Source: an uncultured Bacilli bacterium
GTDB taxonomy: Bacteria > Bacillota_I > Bacilli_A > RF39 > UBA660
DNA length: 64,000 nt
Reading direction: 5' to 3'
NCBI GenBank assembly: GCA_934085675.1
Contig: CAKOHH010000003.1
Span: forward strand, 55,631 to 119,630
Part shown: in pieces, positions 35,920 to 44,141 of the stretch
Layout: every line of letters starts with the position of its first letter
How positions within the stretch are numbered: the stretch's first letter is position 1
Position numbers and translations under genes: made by a program
The notes under the pieces: generated by a model
What the model saw: only the letters and a program-made list of their open reading frames with translations
What the model was told of the DNA's origin: nothing
Databases searched by the model: none

Positions 35920-36785
35920 AAGTAGTTAATGATTTTACTGAATATCAACTTTTAGATATGGCTAAAGGTAAAAAGCTGGAAAAATGGCATGATGTTATTT
36001 TATTAAGACCAGACCCTCAAATTATTTGGGAAGAACATTTAAGTAAAGAAAATTATTCTATTGACGCTATTTATGATCGTAGTAGTAGTGGGGGAGGATC
36101 TTGGAATATCAAAAATAAAAAATTACCAGATGCTTGGACCATTTCTTACCAAGACTTAAAGTTTGGTTTAAAATTAATGGGGTTTAAACATACCGGGCTC
36201 TTTCCTGAACAAGCCTACAACTGGAATTTAATAAGAGAAAAAATAAGAAAAGCAAATAGACCTGTTAAAGTTTTAAATTTATTTGCTTATACGGGCGGAG
36301 CTTCTATTGCTGCTTTAAAAGAAAATGCTTCTGTTGTTCATGTAGATGCCTCAAGAGGTATGATTGATTGGGCGAAAGAAAATGTCAAATTAAATCATTT
36401 GGAAGATAGAGATATTCGCTTTTTAGTGGATGATGTTACGAAATTTGTTAAACGAGAAATAAGAAGAGGTAATAAATACGACATCATTATTATGGATCCA
36501 CCAAGTTTTGGCAGGGGAAGTAAAAGTGAAGTTTGGAATATTGAAAAAGATTTGTTTGCTTTAGTAAGTGACTGTGTTTCCTTGCTTAGTGAAGACCCCC
36601 TTTTATTTTTAATCAATGCTTATAGCACTGGTGTTTCCAAAACAATTTTAGAAGATATTCTCATGATGAGTGTTAATCAAAAATATCCAGGCTTTGTATC
36701 TAGTGATGAATTAGGAATCATGATGAAAGATTCTTCTTATGTTTTACCTTGTGGCATTTATGGCCGGTGGGAAAAAGAAAAATAG
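35916..36785 (+). CDS. Class I SAM-dependent (rRNA-type) methyltransferase
   Basis: 289 aa. The SAM-binding fold is visible in VLNLFAYTGGASIAAL near 120-135, VHVDASRGMIDWAKENVKLN, and the catalytic MDPPSFGRG near 195-203. This matches the RlmI/RlmL-type rRNA methyltransferases but without their N-terminal PUA/THUMP domain; the first ~70 residues (LLRPDPQIIWEEH) are typical of this short subgroup. Target nucleotide not known. Overlaps the upstream gene by 4 bases. Confidence 0.88.
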   Translation: MKVVNDFTEYQLLDMAKGKKLEKWHDVILLRPDPQIIWEEHLSKENYSIDAIYDRSSSGGGSWNIKNKKLPDAWTISYQDLKFGLKLMGFKHTGLFPEQAYNWNLIREKIRKANRPVKVLNLFAYTGGASIAALKENASVVHVDASRGMIDWAKENVKLNHLEDRDIRFLVDDVTKFVKREIRRGNKYDIIIMDPPSFGRGSKSEVWNIEKDLFALVSDCVSLLSEDPLLFLINAYSTGVSKTILEDILMMSVNQKYPGFVSSDELGIMMKDSSYVLPCGIYGRWEKEK

Positions 36786-36812
36786 AACTTTACTGAAGGT
36801 TCTATTTTTTTT
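36781..36812. terminator. Bidirectional terminator
   Basis: AATAGAAC / GTTCTATT, 10-base loop, T-runs on both strands, between the convergent methyltransferase and spoVS genes. Confidence 0.8.
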
Positions 36813-37062
36813 CTATTAAAAGTTTTAAAGCTGTTTTGTTTTCTCCATTAATAATAACTTCGTTAAAGGCTGGAACCAAAACAATATCTTCGCCACTTGG
36901 CGCTAAAAAGCCTCTGGCAATTGCAACTGCTTTAATAGCTTGATTAAGACTGCCTGCACCAATAGTTTGAATTTCCAATTCTTTTTTCTCTCGATAAATA
37001 TTTGCAATTGCTCCCGCTACTTTACTAGGATTTGACTTTGCTGATACTTTTAAAATTTCCAT
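36802..37062 (-). CDS. spoVS: Stage V sporulation protein S
   Basis: 86 aa, exactly the SpoVS length. MEILKVSAKSNPSKVAGAIA, LNQAIKAVAIARGFLAPSG and LVPAFNEVIINGENKTALKL are near-invariant in the family. Needed for completing cortex and coat and for septation control. ATG 37062 has GGAGG upstream. A GCATA (37108-37112) / CATAAACTT (37083-37091) pair on the minus strand could be a sporulation promoter but is only a partial match. Confidence 0.97.
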   Translation of the reverse strand: MEILKVSAKSNPSKVAGAIANIYREKKELEIQTIGAGSLNQAIKAVAIARGFLAPSGEDIVLVPAFNEVIINGENKTALKLLIEKK

Positions 37063-37104
37063 AAGAAAACCTCCATAATAAAGTTTATGAAGGCCTTTTA
37101 ACAT

Positions 37105-37410
37105 TTATGCTAAAGAAAGAAATAAAAAAGCGAAAAATAGACCGAAGTTAAAAACAAAATAAATAATAATTAAAGCATTGGTAAATCCCGCCCTTTTTTC
37201 TCTTTTTAAAGTAAATGATTTAGGAAAATAACGGTCCATTACATCTTTTAAAACACTTTTACCATTTTCTTTTTCATAATTTAAGGCTTTTTCTAAATGT
37301 TCTGTTGGAACCATATCTTCATGTTTTTTAGTTCTCACAAAATATTTAATAACTTCTTCATCTAATGTTCCTTTATCTATTTGTTTTGCAATATCTTTAT
37401 CACTTGGCAT
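37105..37410 (-). CDS. Tail-anchored small protein, unknown
   Basis: 101 aa. The cytoplasmic part is charged and helical (DIAKQIDKGTLDEEVIKYFV, HLEKALNYEKENGKSVLKDV), followed by one C-terminal membrane helix (residues ~80-100). The start overlaps the end of the upstream minus-strand gene by 11 bases, implying coupled translation. No recognised family. Confidence 0.72.
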   Translation of the reverse strand: MPSDKDIAKQIDKGTLDEEVIKYFVRTKKHEDMVPTEHLEKALNYEKENGKSVLKDVMDRYFPKSFTLKREKRAGFTNALIIIYFVFNFGLFFAFLFLSLA

Positions 37411-37879
37411 TTTTAATCACACTCCCAAACTCATTTAAGGTTATTTTTTTGCCATTTTTAGTTTCTTCTTGATATAAGTTAATGATTTTTTCAGGATTAT
37501 TGGTATCAAAACGATATTTACGTTCATCTTCCGTAACAAAAACTAAAAACTCTTCGCCATTTTTTTGTCTTATAAAGACATCTTTAATCAAAGAGGGCAT
37601 CTCCTTATTTTTTTCATCTATTTCTTTGGCATTAATATAGCAATAAATAATTTCAAATAAATCTTTACCAGATAGCGCATTAGGAGTAGCAATAGCCTGC
37701 CGAAAATTCTCATTATTAAGCATTTCTGGGAGATAAAAAGAATCTATTTTTAATTTTTCTTCCCCATGATTATATAAAAGATAATTATCTTCAACGGTTA
37801 AGACCTCTTTAAAAAGAGGATTATGTTCAAACCAAGCGTCTAAATACATAAGATTATCTTTTAAAATACTTTCCATCAT
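37400..37879 (-). CDS. Hypothetical cytoplasmic protein
   Basis: 159 aa. No signal or membrane helix; acidic, with a beta-rich C-terminal half (FIRQKNGEEFLVFVTEDERKYRF). ATG 37879 is chosen because AGGTG is 6 bases upstream; an ATG 9 bases earlier abuts it. An extended -10 (TGATATAAT) lies just upstream on the minus strand, divergent from sufB. Function unknown. Confidence 0.72.
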   Translation of the reverse strand: MMESILKDNLMYLDAWFEHNPLFKEVLTVEDNYLLYNHGEEKLKIDSFYLPEMLNNENFRQAIATPNALSGKDLFEIIYCYINAKEIDEKNKEMPSLIKDVFIRQKNGEEFLVFVTEDERKYRFDTNNPEKIINLYQEETKNGKKITLNEFGSVIKNAK

Positions 37880-37923
37880 ATCATTCACCTATTCTAAGAA
37901 GATTATATCATGAATTAAAAATC

Positions 37924-37952
37924 TTGAAAAGGGGGGGTAAAAAACGTATAAT
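37924..37952 (+). promoter_or_regulatory. Sigma-A promoter of sufB with poly-G spacer
   Basis: TTGAAA, 17-base spacer, TATAAT. The spacer contains a run of seven G (37931-37937), unusual in this AT-rich sequence and able to change spacer length by slippage. Confidence 0.75.
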
Positions 37953-37968
37953 AAAGGACGTGATGTCT

Positions 37969-39258
37969 ATGAAAGAAAAATTAACTGCCGAATTTATTAA
38001 AAACTTGTCTTTAAAGAAAAAAGAACCAGAGTGGATGCTAAATTTTCGCCTTAAAGCCTATGAAGCTTTTTTGAAAATAGAAAATCCTTCTTTTGGACCT
38101 GCTTTAAATTTTTCCTTTGATGATATTTTATATTATAAAAAAACAGAAGAACAAAAGCATGATTGGAAAGATGTTCAAAAAGATACCTATCATACTTTTT
38201 GTAAATTAGGCGTTGTAGATGCCGAGAATAAATATTTAGATGGTGTTTCTAATCAATTAGAAAGTGAAGTCGTATATCACCATAATATTACAGATAAAAA
38301 TATTATTTTTTGTAGTACGGATGAAGCCTTGCAAAAATATCCTGAATTATTTAAAAAATATTTTAATACTTTAGTAAAATATGATGAAAATAAATATACA
38401 GCCTTAAATGGTGCTGTGTGGAGTGGCGGATCTTTTATTTACATTCCACCTTATACAAAACTTGACAGACCTTTACAAAGCTATTTTAGAATAGATACGG
38501 AAAGTCTAGGGCAATTTGAAAGAACAATTATTATTGTTGATGAAGGAGCTGAACTTTCTTATATTGAAGGTTGTACAGCGCGTAGTTATGCTAAAAGTTC
38601 TTTACATGCCGGGGTTGTTGAAATATTTGTTGGCAAAAATGCTAAATGTCGTTATAGTACCATCCAAAATTGGAGTACAGATGTTTATAACTTAGTTACT
38701 AAAAGAGCCATCACCGAAGAAAATGGCGTTATGGAATGGGTAGACGGTAATATTGGCAGTGGGGTTACGATGAAGTATCCTTCAGTTATTTTAAAAGGAG
38801 ACTATTCAAGTGGTAATTGTATTAGTATAGCCTATGCCAAAAAAGGGCAAGTTTTAGATGCTGGCGCTAAAATGATTCATCTAGGTAAATATACTAAAAG
38901 TAATATTATTAATAAATCCATTGCCGAAAATGGGGGAGTAAGTAACTACCGTGGAACAACTCATATTACCAAAAATGCGCTAGGTTCTGTAGCCTCTATT
39001 AAATGTGACACCATTTTGATGGACAATATAAGTAAAAGTGATACTTTTCCCAAAAATATTGTTGAAAATTCGACAAGTATCTTAGAACATGAAGCTACGG
39101 TTTCTAAAGTATCAGAAGAAAAAATGTTTTATTTACAAACAAAAGGTTTAAGTGAAAATAAAGCGAAAGAATTATTTCTCTTAGGTTTTGTTGATGAATT
39201 TAAAAAAGAACTTCCTATGGAATATGCAGTAGAATTAAATCGTCTTTTGCAAGAATAA
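37969..39258 (+). CDS. sufB: Fe-S cluster assembly protein SufB
   Basis: About 429 aa. Scaffold subunit of the SufBCD Fe-S assembly complex. Recognised by SNQLESEVVYHH, GAVWSGGSFIYIPPYTKLD near 150, QSYFRIDTESLGQFERTIII, AGAKMIHLGKYTKSNI and the C-terminal SIKCDTILMDNISKSDTFP with the conserved Cys and EHEATVSKV. The expected sufC, sufD, sufS and sufU neighbours are absent here. Start uncertain between 37963 and 37969; the promoter lies so close that the leader must be very short. Confidence 0.93.
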   Translation: MKEKLTAEFIKNLSLKKKEPEWMLNFRLKAYEAFLKIENPSFGPALNFSFDDILYYKKTEEQKHDWKDVQKDTYHTFCKLGVVDAENKYLDGVSNQLESEVVYHHNITDKNIIFCSTDEALQKYPELFKKYFNTLVKYDENKYTALNGAVWSGGSFIYIPPYTKLDRPLQSYFRIDTESLGQFERTIIIVDEGAELSYIEGCTARSYAKSSLHAGVVEIFVGKNAKCRYSTIQNWSTDVYNLVTKRAITEENGVMEWVDGNIGSGVTMKYPSVILKGDYSSGNCISIAYAKKGQVLDAGAKMIHLGKYTKSNIINKSIAENGGVSNYRGTTHITKNALGSVASIKCDTILMDNISKSDTFPKNIVENSTSILEHEATVSKVSEEKMFYLQTKGLSENKAKELFLLGFVDEFKKELPMEYAVELNRLLQE

Positions 39259-39259
39259 T

Positions 39260-39296
39260 AAAAAAGTACTAATTTTAATAATTAGCTTTTTTTTTA
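39260..39296 (+). terminator. Terminator after sufB
   Basis: AAAAAG..CTAATT / AATTAG..TTTTT stem with a bulge and a long T-run. Confidence 0.75.
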
Positions 39297-39422
39297 ATTA
39301 CAAATTGGTATTTTAGTGTAACCAATTTTAATAAATGTTTAAAAAAACCTTAAAATACTTAAATATTGGTCATTTGAAAGTCTCATTAAGATGTGTTTTA
39401 ATGTCCTTGAAAGGAGATTTTA

Positions 39423-39770
39423 ATGATGAATAATGTTATGTTAGTAGGACGTCTAACAGGAGATTTGGAGGTTATGGATTGTGGTAATGATGTAAAAAGA
39501 ACAATGATTACATTAGCGGTGCCAAGAACTTATAAAAATCAAGATGGAATTTACGAAACTGATTTTTTAAGATGTATTTTATGGAATGGCATTGCCAAAA
39601 AAGCTCATGACTATTGTAAAAAAGGTGATATGGTATGTATTCGTGGACGTATTCAAGTCAGAAATTATGAAAATAGTCAAAACGAAAAAAAGTTTATTAC
39701 TGAAATAATTGCCGAAAGTATTGCTTTTGTAAGTTCGGTAAAGGCTAAAAAAGAAAAAAATGTTGGTTAA
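39423..39770 (+). CDS. ssb: Single-stranded DNA-binding protein (short, SsbB-like)
   Basis: 115 aa. OB-fold: NNVMLVGRLTGDLEV, ETDFLRCILWNGIAKKAHDYCKKGDMVCIRGRIQVRNYE. It ends KKEKNVG, so it lacks the disordered linker and the acidic DDxxF-type tip that recruits repair partners in replicative SSB. Length and missing tail match SsbB of competence systems. Stand-alone gene with AAAGGAG. A full-length replicative ssb should exist elsewhere. Confidence 0.92.
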   Translation: MMNNVMLVGRLTGDLEVMDCGNDVKRTMITLAVPRTYKNQDGIYETDFLRCILWNGIAKKAHDYCKKGDMVCIRGRIQVRNYENSQNEKKFITEIIAESIAFVSSVKAKKEKNVG

Positions 39771-39807
39771 ATTTTATCTTTTTTCATAGACTTTATTAGG
39801 TGATACT

Positions 39808-40581
39808 ATGTTTAAACATTTAAAATATTTAGGAATGTTAAGTCTTTTATGTTTTAGTTTTTTTTACACAGAAAAAATTGCCAAGTTTATGCGCCAAAAA
39901 GATCCTTTATATGTTTCTATTGAAACAATGAAAGATGATTATAAAGAGGATTATGTCAATGCCATTATTGAAGATGATTATATTATTCCAGGATTAATGG
40001 GTAAAGAAATTGACGTTGAAAAAAGTTTTCAAAAAATGCAAAATTATGGCTATTTTATCGAAGATAGTATTGTTTATGAAAATAAAGAGCCAAAAATTTC
40101 TTTAAAAAATAATGGCCAAAAAATAATCAAAAAAGGAAACTCATTAAAAAACAATGTCGCTTTAATTACTCAAAATGTTTGCTTGGCAACTTATCTATCA
40201 GAGATGAGCATTCCCTATAATATTTTAGTAACTAAAGAAACGGCTTCTAGCAATTATTACAATGGAACTAAGATAAATTTTGACAAACAAAACTATGAAG
40301 AAACTGAGCAAATTTTAAAAAATGAAAGAAATAATCTATGTTTTGTTAAAAACAACTTTCAAGATATTTGTTTAAAATATAAGAAAAATTTAATAAAAGA
40401 AACTGTATCCATAAATAAAAATAATCTTCCGAGTCAGTATAAAAAAATAGAGGCAGGTTATATTCTATATTTAGAAGATGATTTAGATTTAAGTGGTTTA
40501 AAAGTTTTAATTAAAGAAATTAATTTTAAGGGATTAAAAATTGTCTCTTTAACAGATTTGATTAGTGAAGAACGTTCGTAG
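39808..40581 (+). CDS. Secreted/anchored protein, possibly degenerate polysaccharide deacetylase
   Basis: 257 aa. N-terminal signal/anchor helix (residues ~5-22). IIPGLMGKEIDVEKSFQKM and the end DLSGLKVLIKEINFKGLKIV, SLTDLI recall accessory parts of NodB-type deacetylases of this lineage, and NVALITQN sits where VALTFDDG is expected, but the catalytic Asp/His motifs are missing. If related, it is inactive. The identification is tentative. Confidence 0.5.
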   Translation: MFKHLKYLGMLSLLCFSFFYTEKIAKFMRQKDPLYVSIETMKDDYKEDYVNAIIEDDYIIPGLMGKEIDVEKSFQKMQNYGYFIEDSIVYENKEPKISLKNNGQKIIKKGNSLKNNVALITQNVCLATYLSEMSIPYNILVTKETASSNYYNGTKINFDKQNYEETEQILKNERNNLCFVKNNFQDICLKYKKNLIKETVSINKNNLPSQYKKIEAGYILYLEDDLDLSGLKVLIKEINFKGLKIVSLTDLISEERS

Positions 40582-40593
40582 ACGTTCTTTTTT
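40568..40593 (+). terminator. Terminator spanning a stop codon
   Basis: Perfect AAGAACGT / ACGTTCTT stem with a 6-base loop that contains the TAG stop, then TTTT. Confidence 0.8.
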
Positions 40594-40601
40594 AACGCCC
40601 A

Positions 40602-40630
40602 TTTACAAATAAAAATTAATTTGATATAAT
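40602..40630 (+). promoter_or_regulatory. Sigma-A promoter of rnjB
   Basis: TTTACA, 17-base spacer, TATAAT. The ~75-base leader has a small GTTTT/AAAAC hairpin followed by GTTC and eight T (40631-40659), a possible weak attenuator. Confidence 0.65.
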
Positions 40631-40710
40631 GTTTTCACGAGCAAAACGTTCTTTTTTTTGTTAAATTTAAAAATGAAAATCTAATATATATGTAAGAAAG
40701 GAAGATTATT

Positions 40711-42345
40711 ATGGATAAAATAAGAATTTTTAGTTTGGGCGGATTAGACGAGATGGGTAAAAATACCTATGTTGTTGAAGTTGATGATGACATTTTTGTC
40801 TTTGACTGTGGTGTGAAATATGCAGAAGGATTGATGTATGGAATTGACTATATAATTCCTGATTATGATTACTTAGTAAAAAATAAAAAGAGAATAAAAG
40901 GTGTTTTTATTACTCATGGTCATTATGAAAATATGGGAGCAGCCTCAGATTTATTGAAAACAGTTCCCGGAATTAAGTTTTACGCTACTAATTATACTAA
41001 ATTCGTTTTAATGGATTTGGGTATTAAAGAAGAAAATATTGTCGAAATTAAGCCAAATAAAAAAATAACTTTTGGGGAGAATTCTATTTTTCCTGTTTCT
41101 GTTAGCCACAGTGTACCAGGGGCTGTTATGTATTCTTTAAATACAAAGTATGGCGCTATATGTTACACAGGAGACTTTATTATAGATCCTCTTATGCGAG
41201 ATAACTATGACATGGACTTAGGCAAAATTGCTTACATTGGAAAACAAGGTGTTTTATGTCTTTTAGCCGAATCCTCATTTTCTGAAAGGACAGGACATAC
41301 TTCACCAAGTCATCGTTTAGCATCTTTTTTCGCAGATGTTATTAATAAATATAATCATCGTATTTTATTTAGTGTTTTACCAACCCACTTATATACCATT
41401 CAAGATATTTTTGACGGAGCAAGAAACAGTCATCGTAAAATAGTTATCATGGGAAAAAAACTTCAAAATTTTATCCATTTTGCCCATGAAAATGGCTATT
41501 TAAATTATCAAGAAGATTTAATTGGGGATTTAAGCAATGTTAATGATGATAATGCTATTTTACTTATTTGTGATGATAAAGCAAATGCTTATGCTGCCAT
41601 TAGTAAAATTGTAAATGGTTATGATAAATTTATAACTTTAAAGCAAGATGATGCAGTTTTATTTGCAGAACCTCGTTATGATTCTAATGAAAAAGCTATT
41701 GTTAAGTTAGAAAATGATATTGCTATGGCCGGTTGTAAAATTGTCAATTTACCAAAAGATAAAAATATTTTACATCATGCTTCTCAAGAAGATTTAATGT
41801 TAATGTTAAAATTACTTAATCCTAAATACTATATGCCAGTTAAAGGAGAATACAGATATTTAGTTAATAATGCTAATTTAGCAAGCGCTATTGGTATTCC
41901 AAATGAAAATATTTTATTAAAACAAAATGGTGATGTTGTTTTATTTGAAAATGGCAAATTAATAGATAAACAAGAACATATTAAAATCAAAGACGTTTTA
42001 ATTGATGGTAAAAGCAGTGACGATATTGGTGAATTAGTTATCAAAGATAGGGAAATGCTAAGTGAAAACGGTATTGTTCTTATTACAGCTACTTTAAGTA
42101 AAAAAGATAAAACTATTTTAGCTGGACCTGAAGTAACTACCAAAGGCTTTATTTACGTTCGTGATTCTAAAGATATCATTCATAATATTAAAAACATTAG
42201 TGAAGATGTGATTACCCGTAATATCGTTGATGGTAAAATTGATTATAATACTATCAAAACAGAAATTCGTTCAGAATTAAGCAGTTATCTTTATGAAGAA
42301 ACAGAATCAAAACCAATGATTATTGCTGTTGTCCAAGAAGTGTAA
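40711..42345 (+). CDS. rnjB: RNase J2-type paralogue with degenerate active site
   Basis: 544 aa, full-length RNase J architecture and alignable end to end with the protein at 25752. The metal motifs are altered: ITHGHYENMG replaces THGHEDHIG (one Asp and one His lost), SHSVPGA replaces HSIPDS, and MPVKGEYRYL replaces MPMHGEYRML. TGDFIID is kept. It is probably a catalytically weak or inactive subunit acting with RNase J1 in a heterocomplex, as in Bacillus and Staphylococcus. Confidence 0.9.
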   Translation: MDKIRIFSLGGLDEMGKNTYVVEVDDDIFVFDCGVKYAEGLMYGIDYIIPDYDYLVKNKKRIKGVFITHGHYENMGAASDLLKTVPGIKFYATNYTKFVLMDLGIKEENIVEIKPNKKITFGENSIFPVSVSHSVPGAVMYSLNTKYGAICYTGDFIIDPLMRDNYDMDLGKIAYIGKQGVLCLLAESSFSERTGHTSPSHRLASFFADVINKYNHRILFSVLPTHLYTIQDIFDGARNSHRKIVIMGKKLQNFIHFAHENGYLNYQEDLIGDLSNVNDDNAILLICDDKANAYAAISKIVNGYDKFITLKQDDAVLFAEPRYDSNEKAIVKLENDIAMAGCKIVNLPKDKNILHHASQEDLMLMLKLLNPKYYMPVKGEYRYLVNNANLASAIGIPNENILLKQNGDVVLFENGKLIDKQEHIKIKDVLIDGKSSDDIGELVIKDREMLSENGIVLITATLSKKDKTILAGPEVTTKGFIYVRDSKDIIHNIKNISEDVITRNIVDGKIDYNTIKTEIRSELSSYLYEETESKPMIIAVVQEV

Positions 42346-42358
42346 AGCACTTCTTTTT
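42335..42358 (+). terminator. Terminator enclosing the rnjB stop codon
   Basis: AAGAAGTG / CACTTCTT, loop TAAAG holding the TAA stop, then TTT. Confidence 0.8.
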
Positions 42359-42410
42359 GTATAATTTGAAAAATTACCTCCATAATAAAGACAAGAAATG
42401 AGGTATAAAA

Positions 42411-42836
42411 ATGGACGAGAAAGAAATACTTTTAAAATTGTATCAGAATGTAGATATGGGAATTGTTGGTATTGATGCCATTTATAATCAAATTGCAGAA
42501 AAAAAGCTAAAGAAAAAAATAAAATCTCAACGTAAAGAATATATTATTTTAAAACGTAAACTGTCAAAATTGTGTAAACATTATAAAGTGACTGATAAAG
42601 AATTAGGACCATTTGTAAAATTAAATAGTGAACTTATGGTTGTAATGAAAACAATGTTTGATAAAACTGATAGTAAAATTGCTAAATTAATGATGGAAGG
42701 CACAAATAAAGGCTTGATTCAATTGCAAGAACTTTTAAATCATTATAATAAGAAAGATAAAAAATTAGTGAAAATAATAGAAGAAATCTTAGAATTGGAA
42801 CATCAAAATAATAAGGAATTAAAAAAATTTTTATAA
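42411..42836 (+). CDS. Four-helix protein, unknown (DUF2383-like shape)
   Basis: 141 aa, all helical, Lys/Glu-rich, no membrane helix. Pattern MDEKEILLKLYQNVDMGIVG ... LMMEGTNKGLIQLQELLNHY ... ELEHQNNKELKKFL is reminiscent of ferritin-like bundles of the DUF2383 type. Function unknown. Ribosome site GAGG; terminator follows directly. Confidence 0.65.
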   Translation: MDEKEILLKLYQNVDMGIVGIDAIYNQIAEKKLKKKIKSQRKEYIILKRKLSKLCKHYKVTDKELGPFVKLNSELMVVMKTMFDKTDSKIAKLMMEGTNKGLIQLQELLNHYNKKDKKLVKIIEEILELEHQNNKELKKFL

Positions 42837-42838
42837 AA

Positions 42839-42873
42839 AGAAGCAAAGAGATGAAATATTTTCTTTGCTTTTT
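42839..42873 (+). terminator. Terminator
   Basis: AAGCAAAGA / TCTTTGCTT, 12-base loop, T-run. Confidence 0.8.
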
Positions 42874-42909
42874 AAGTTTGAGACGAGAATAAAGGATTGA
42901 AAGGAAATT

Positions 42910-44016
42910 TTAAGCAGCTGGCCCGGTTGGACCTTGTGGAATTGTTAGATTAAGGGAATAAGAATTATTTCCTAAATCACTTATAGTTGCGGCAGCCGAA
43001 GTTCCTGGATTTCCTGTTGTAACAGTACCTATCGCTAAGGTGATTGCAGGCCCAGTAGGTCCAGTAGGACCAGTTTCGCCTTGAGGTCCAGCACTACCGG
43101 CTAATCCTTGAATTCCTTGAGGCCCCGTAGGTCCGGTAGGTCCGGTTTCACCTTGAGGTCCAGCACTACCGGCTAATCCTTGAATTCCTTGAGGCCCCGT
43201 AGGACCAGTAGGTCCAGTAGGTCCGGTAGGTCCGGTTTCGCCTTGAGGCCCAACACTACCAGCTAATCCTTGAATTCCTTGAGGCCCCGTAGGTCCGGTA
43301 GGTCCGATTTCGCCTTGAGGTCCAGCACTACCGGCTAATCCTTGGATTCCTTGAGGTCCAGTAGGACCAGTAGGACCGGTTTCACCTTGAGGTCCAGCAC
43401 TACCGGCTAATCCTTGAATTCCTTGAGGTCCAGTAGGTCCAGTAGGCCCAGTTTCGCCTTGAGGCCCAGCACTACCGGCTAGTCCTTGGATTCCTTGAGG
43501 TCCAGTAGGCCCAGTAGGCCCAATTTCCCCTTGAGGTCCAGTACTACCGGCTAATCCCTGGATTCCTTGAGGTCCAGTAGGCCCAGTAGGCCCAGTTTCG
43601 CCTTGAGGCCCAGCATTACCGGCTAATCCTTGAATTCCTTGAGGTCCAGTAGGTCCGGTAGGCCCAGTTTCACCTTGAGGTCCAACACTACCAACTAACC
43701 CTTGAATTCCTTGTGGCCCCGTAGGTCCGGTAGGCCCCGTAGGACCAATTTCGCCTTGAGGTCCAGTAGGTCCGGCCGGAATTACGAAGTTTAATATAGC
43801 ATTTTCATTTGTTCCAGCATTGACAACTGAAGGAACAGAGCCGGGTAATCCTTGTGTTGTTGTTCCGACATTTACAGTTGATGGACCTTGAGGTCCTGTG
43901 GGACCTGTGGGTCCAATTGTGCCACGCGCACTACAACAGCAAGCTTGCAAAAAAGTTTTTTTATTGTAATTTTTAATATAGTTATAAGCTTTTTGATAAT
44001 CACTGTTATTATTCAT
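42910..44016 (-). CDS. Collagen-like GPTGPQG-repeat protein (exosporium/BclA-like)
   Basis: 368 aa. N-terminus of ~35 residues with a CCC motif ([15 protein letters not shown]), then Gly-X-Y repeats interrupted once (~45-80: [25 protein letters not shown]), then 9 or so copies of a 24-residue unit containing [18 protein letters not shown] short C-terminal domain (~325-368: [31 protein letters not shown]) may trimerise. Such collagen-like proteins form hair-like spore-surface filaments in Bacilli and Clostridia. AAAGGAG ribosome site; CATAACCTA (44036-44044, minus) resembles a sigma-K -10 but the -35 spacing is off. Confidence 0.85.
   Translation of the reverse strand: MNNNSDYQKAYNYIKNYNKKTFLQACCCSARGTIGPTGPTGPQGPSTVNVGTTTQGLPGSVPSVVNAGTNENAILNFVIPAGPTGPQGEIGPTGPTGPTGPQGIQGLVGSVGPQGETGPTGPTGPQGIQGLAGNAGPQGETGPTGPTGPQGIQGLAGSTGPQGEIGPTGPTGPQGIQGLAGSAGPQGETGPTGPTGPQGIQGLAGSAGPQGETGPTGPTGPQGIQGLAGSAGPQGEIGPTGPTGPQGIQGLAGSVGPQGETGPTGPTGPTGPTGPQGIQGLAGSAGPQGETGPTGPTGPQGIQGLAGSAGPQGETGPTGPTGPAITLAIGTVTTGNPGTSAAATISDLGNNSYSLNLTIPQGPTGPAA
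43060..43740 (-). repeat. 72-bp tandem repeats in collagen-like gene
   Basis: About nine imperfect 72-bp units, each coding 24 residues of (Gly-X-Y)8, differing mostly by synonymous changes and by Ala/Thr/Val or Thr/Ile swaps. One unit (near 43200-43230) has extra GPT triplets. The array can change length by recombination or slippage. Confidence 0.85.
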
Positions 44017-44141
44017 AAAAATCTCCTTTCACTTTTAGGTTATGGAAAAAATGATTTTTGGCCTGTGTTAATATCTTGAATTTAATTAATTTGACCTTTA
44101 AATATGGAAATGATAAAATATTAAAGAAGCGAGGGATTGAT

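Noticed and set aside
41829..42143. Antisense gene within rnjB
   Set aside because: No ribosome site or motif; it mirrors the conserved RNase J frame.
43060..43740. CRISPR-like array
   Set aside because: The 72-bp periodicity is in frame Gly-X-Y coding sequence with no unique spacers and no cas genes.
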